From Agaricus subrufescens (taxonomy: Eukaryota > Basidiomycota > Agaricomycetes > Agaricales > Agaricaceae): 64,000 nt of DNA. Numbering within the stretch: position 1 is the first letter of the stretch; each line of letters opens with the position of its first letter. The DNA lies in assembly GCA_029945375.1 (NCBI GenBank), contig CM057066.1:1860001-1924000 (forward strand), given 5' to 3'. The notes beneath the pieces were generated by a model. The model worked only from the letters and a program-made list of their open reading frames with translations. It was not told the DNA's origin and searched no databases. Both the position numbers and the translations under genes were made by a program. Of this stretch, positions 61,822 through 64,000 are shown piece by piece.

Positions 61822-62499
61822 TCAAACACTGAACCTGCCAGCCATAATCGCCTCCTCAGCTCGTCTCCAAGATTCTGCGAGCTCCGATGCACTAACACCT
61901 GCATTCCTCACCTTTTCCGGCTCGAGATGCTCTACCTCACTATCCAAATGGGCAAACTATTGATGGAAAAGGTTAAAAAAATTACAACCAGCTACGAGTT
62001 AGCTGTGATGCAATGTAAACTTACTAGGGGCTCTTTTGTAGCGAGAAGATGTTCTCTTATGCGATCCGGATTGAATTTTGAATGATCAGCTTTCACTTCG
62101 TAGAGCATAGCCTCCAATTTATCCATCCTGTCATGTATCAAGTCGTGAGCGTCCTGTTCCCCACTAAAATCCATTTTCCGATTCAGAATTGGGAAAATAA
62201 ATTCTTCCTGGATGATCATTTGAATGAGTAAACCACGTTTTCAATTCTTCATACCTCAAGCTTATGATGGGTGGAAAGTTTATGGTTCCAAGCCAGACAG
62301 TTCCCAACAAAGCTTGGTATATCATTACGAATGGTGTCCTTTGACCCCTCCAAGTGCTTGATGATGGTTTCCAAACCGAGCCTGATGCCGGAATGTACTG
62401 ACACGAGTGATTAACATCATGTTGAACCGATAGTGGACGTGGTTGCATACCATGAATCATGTTTTGGTACAACTCTTCAATTGGGTTGTCGAGACGCAT
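61822..62499 (-). CDS. Hemerythrin-like (HHE cation-binding) protein
   Basis: Exons join from MRLDNPIEELYQNMIH (62499) through VHSGIRLGLETIIKHLEGS, NCLAWNHKLSTHHKLEEEF, MDFSGEQDAHDLIHDRMDKL and a final exon FAHLDSEVEHLEPEKVRN ending at AGRFSV (stop 61822). The spacing of His and Glu across four helices (H in VHSG, HH-EE in THHKLEEE, H in IHDRMDKLE, HLDSEVEH) is that of hemerythrin domains, which carry a di-iron centre and bind O2, NO or iron. In fungi such cytosolic proteins are mostly uncharacterised. The ATG at 62499 is preceded by an open frame with no ATG, so a short upstream exon cannot be excluded. Confidence 0.75.
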
Positions 62500-62749
62500 T
62501 ACTGAAGTACTTTGAGACCAAGTGGCAAGTAGGATGTGAGGCCTGACTAGTCTCAATTAATTAAGTTATTGTGAGAAGAACTTCAGGGGTCGCTGGTGAT
62601 ACTTATAATCACAAGAACAAGATCGACGATTTGATCGAAGTGTTAGTCATGCATTCATCGGGCATTCCTGATTACCGTTGTATGTGAGCGCTCTCCACTA
62701 TCCAGAGCCTCGAGGTCAGCTTAAGTCACTTTTCAAAGTAAGTCAAGCA

Positions 62750-63129
62750 CTATCGGTGACCCGATGCTCCGTGGACTGTTACCGAACCCAGCTCACTCAT
62801 CAGTGTCATCACCCTTGCCCGCAGCTTTTCTTCATGCTGACCCCTGAGAAATAAATAAGTGCTTCATTCTGAAATCAAAAGATAACTTTATCTTACATCA
62901 CCTTCGCAGGTCGGGTTTGACTATAAGTCCGTCCAATCGTATAGACCGTCACAGACTGCGCCGTTAACGTTAGCTCAGATTTAGCATATGTTGAGCGGTA
63001 ATTTCGTCCATCTGGATCGAAGACTACTGGGCATAGGACATAACGAATTGCGCTGGAAGGGTCTGCAGGGCAACGGGATCTGGCAAGGGAAGTCGTACCT
63101 CGAGAAATTCTACTCCCACTCAATACCAT
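62750..63129 (-). CDS. Small hypothetical protein
   Basis: Two exons fit: 63129 to about 62899 (MVLSGSRISRGTTSLARSRC ... QTRPAKVM) and, after an intron beginning GTAAGA and ending TTTCTCAG, GQHEEKLRARVMTLMSELGS ending at 62750. The product would have about 108 residues: a Ser/Arg/Tyr-rich first part and a short charged helix. No domain is recognised. It runs in the same direction as the hemerythrin gene, 250 bp upstream of it. Support rests only on open frames and splice sites. Confidence 0.4.
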
Positions 63130-63340
63130 TGGTAATATTCTGTGTCACCCTATCAAAACCATAACCCCTGATTATCAGGGGCATTGCACAGAAGTGGTCC
63201 GATTGTATAGAATATGAGAGACCGATATCATATTGATCTGCCTTATTGGGATTCAAAGATGCCGTCGCCTTAGCGCAGGGAAAAAAGAACAGGAGAACTT
63301 GACAGTATCTGTAGACCGTTCATTGTCGAATTTCTCAGCT

Positions 63341-63525
63341 ATGTGGGGCAGGCTGGCGTCTTTCCTTGTTGTCGTCTACGTTCTCAACAGAGTGATACTA
63401 TTCTGGCGGTCGGCACGTGCTCTGCGATGTGTTTAGCTCTTAGGCCCCCTCAGATTGCATACCGAGACACAACACTATTCAGAAATGTTCCTGGCTACAG
63501 GGTACTGCTCAGCTCAAACTATACT
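63341..63525 (+). pseudogene. Possible cytochrome P450 N-terminus interrupted by a MITE-like element
   Basis: ATG at 63341 opens MWGRLASFLVVVYVLNRVIL followed by FWRSARALR, the membrane anchor and basic hinge typical of microsomal P450s. A second frame then gives NVPGYRVLLSS, like the Pro-rich hinge after the anchor. The two do not join by a clear intron, and the foldback element at 63526 follows directly. After the element the window ends, so the rest of the gene cannot be judged. Confidence 0.35.
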
Positions 63526-63914
63526 ACATCAGGAAAATGTTTTGGTCCTTAGTATGACTTAGGACAAAATGCCTTAGTCATGCCTTATGCACTGTGCCTA
63601 AGGTGCATAAGTCACACTAAGTCAATGTTTAAGTATCAGACACTTTTTGATAAACTTAAGTCAAACTTAAAATCAAATTTAAGAGTCTTGAAAATTGCTT
63701 AATGGTCAAATAAAGGAATATCATTCATGAGTAGTGTTGTCTTTAGCACTATAATCAATCAATTTATGCAATATCTTTGTTTTTGAAATATTAAGACTCA
63801 GCCTAAGTCATGTTTAAGATTAGACCCTGGCTTATGCAAGTGCCTTATAATGGCCTTAAACAAGTTCATAAGGTGTATAAGTCTTGAATAAGGCCTGTTA
63901 CATTTTCCTGATGT
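63526..63914. mobile_element. MITE-like foldback element with 15-bp terminal inverted repeats
   Basis: ACATCAGGAAAATGT at 63526-63540 is exactly the reverse complement of ACATTTTCCTGATGT at 63900-63914. The 389-bp interior has no coding frame. It is unlike its surroundings: full of TAAGTC, CTTAAG and GCATAAG words that pair imperfectly between left and right halves (for example GCCTTATGCACTGTGCC near the left, GGCTTATGCAAGTGCC near the right). No clear target-site duplication was found beyond an ambiguous AT or ACAT. Non-autonomous DNA transposon is the best reading. Confidence 0.7.
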
Positions 63915-64000
63915 TGTCTTTTGGTTTCCTTTAATTGGTAAGTCCGCTTCCCAGAACCAGTAGTGGTTGGCTGGTTATGCCGTAGTTCCTTTCCAGGACT

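Overview
This is a nuclear fungal window, almost certainly from a filamentous basidiomycete (Agaricomycetes). Genes are split by many short introns (about 44-60 nt, GT...AG, CTGAY-like branch sites) and there are no operons. The gene content also fits: a secreted glyoxal oxidase, a seven-TM protein of a kind expanded in mushrooms, a SUV39-type H3K9 methyltransferase and an intron-bearing tRNA-Lys. Coding models below were joined by hand from reading frames and splice sites. Exon ends are therefore predictions, and family names rest on remembered motifs rather than on a search.

Layout. 0.3-17.2 kb: a dispersed array of five class I glutamine-amidotransferase-like genes (two look intact and catalytic, one has Ser for the nucleophile Cys, one is clearly dead, one is frameshifted). 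Between them lie a small-subunit serine palmitoyltransferase-like gene and a large disordered membrane protein. 18.9-30.2 kb is the dense housekeeping part: glyoxal oxidase, UBA2 (SUMO E1 subunit), tRNA-Asp, a tail-anchored PNPOx-like flavoprotein and a long NYN/PIN-like protein. 32.2-37.1 kb: a 7-TM protein, tRNA-Lys(UUU) and a small coiled-coil protein. 37.1-41.9 kb is a gene desert. 41.9-55.4 kb: glycyl-tRNA synthetase with two in-frame AUGs, two bestrophin-like channel paralogues in opposite orientation, a conserved polytopic membrane protein, and a secreted repeat precursor with six RR-separated octapeptides. 56.4-64 kb: a chromodomain protein with a Zn(II)2Cys6-type cluster lying tail-to-tail with the H3K9 methyltransferase it partly duplicates, a hemerythrin-like gene, a small unknown gene and a MITE-like foldback element beside a possible P450 N-terminus.

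Most interesting: the Kex2-type repeat peptide precursor (50.7-51.1 kb), the chromodomain/Zn2Cys6 chimera next to its parent methyltransferase (56.4-61.3 kb), the decay series in the amidotransferase array, and several micro-exons of 7-13 nt without which the gene models fail.
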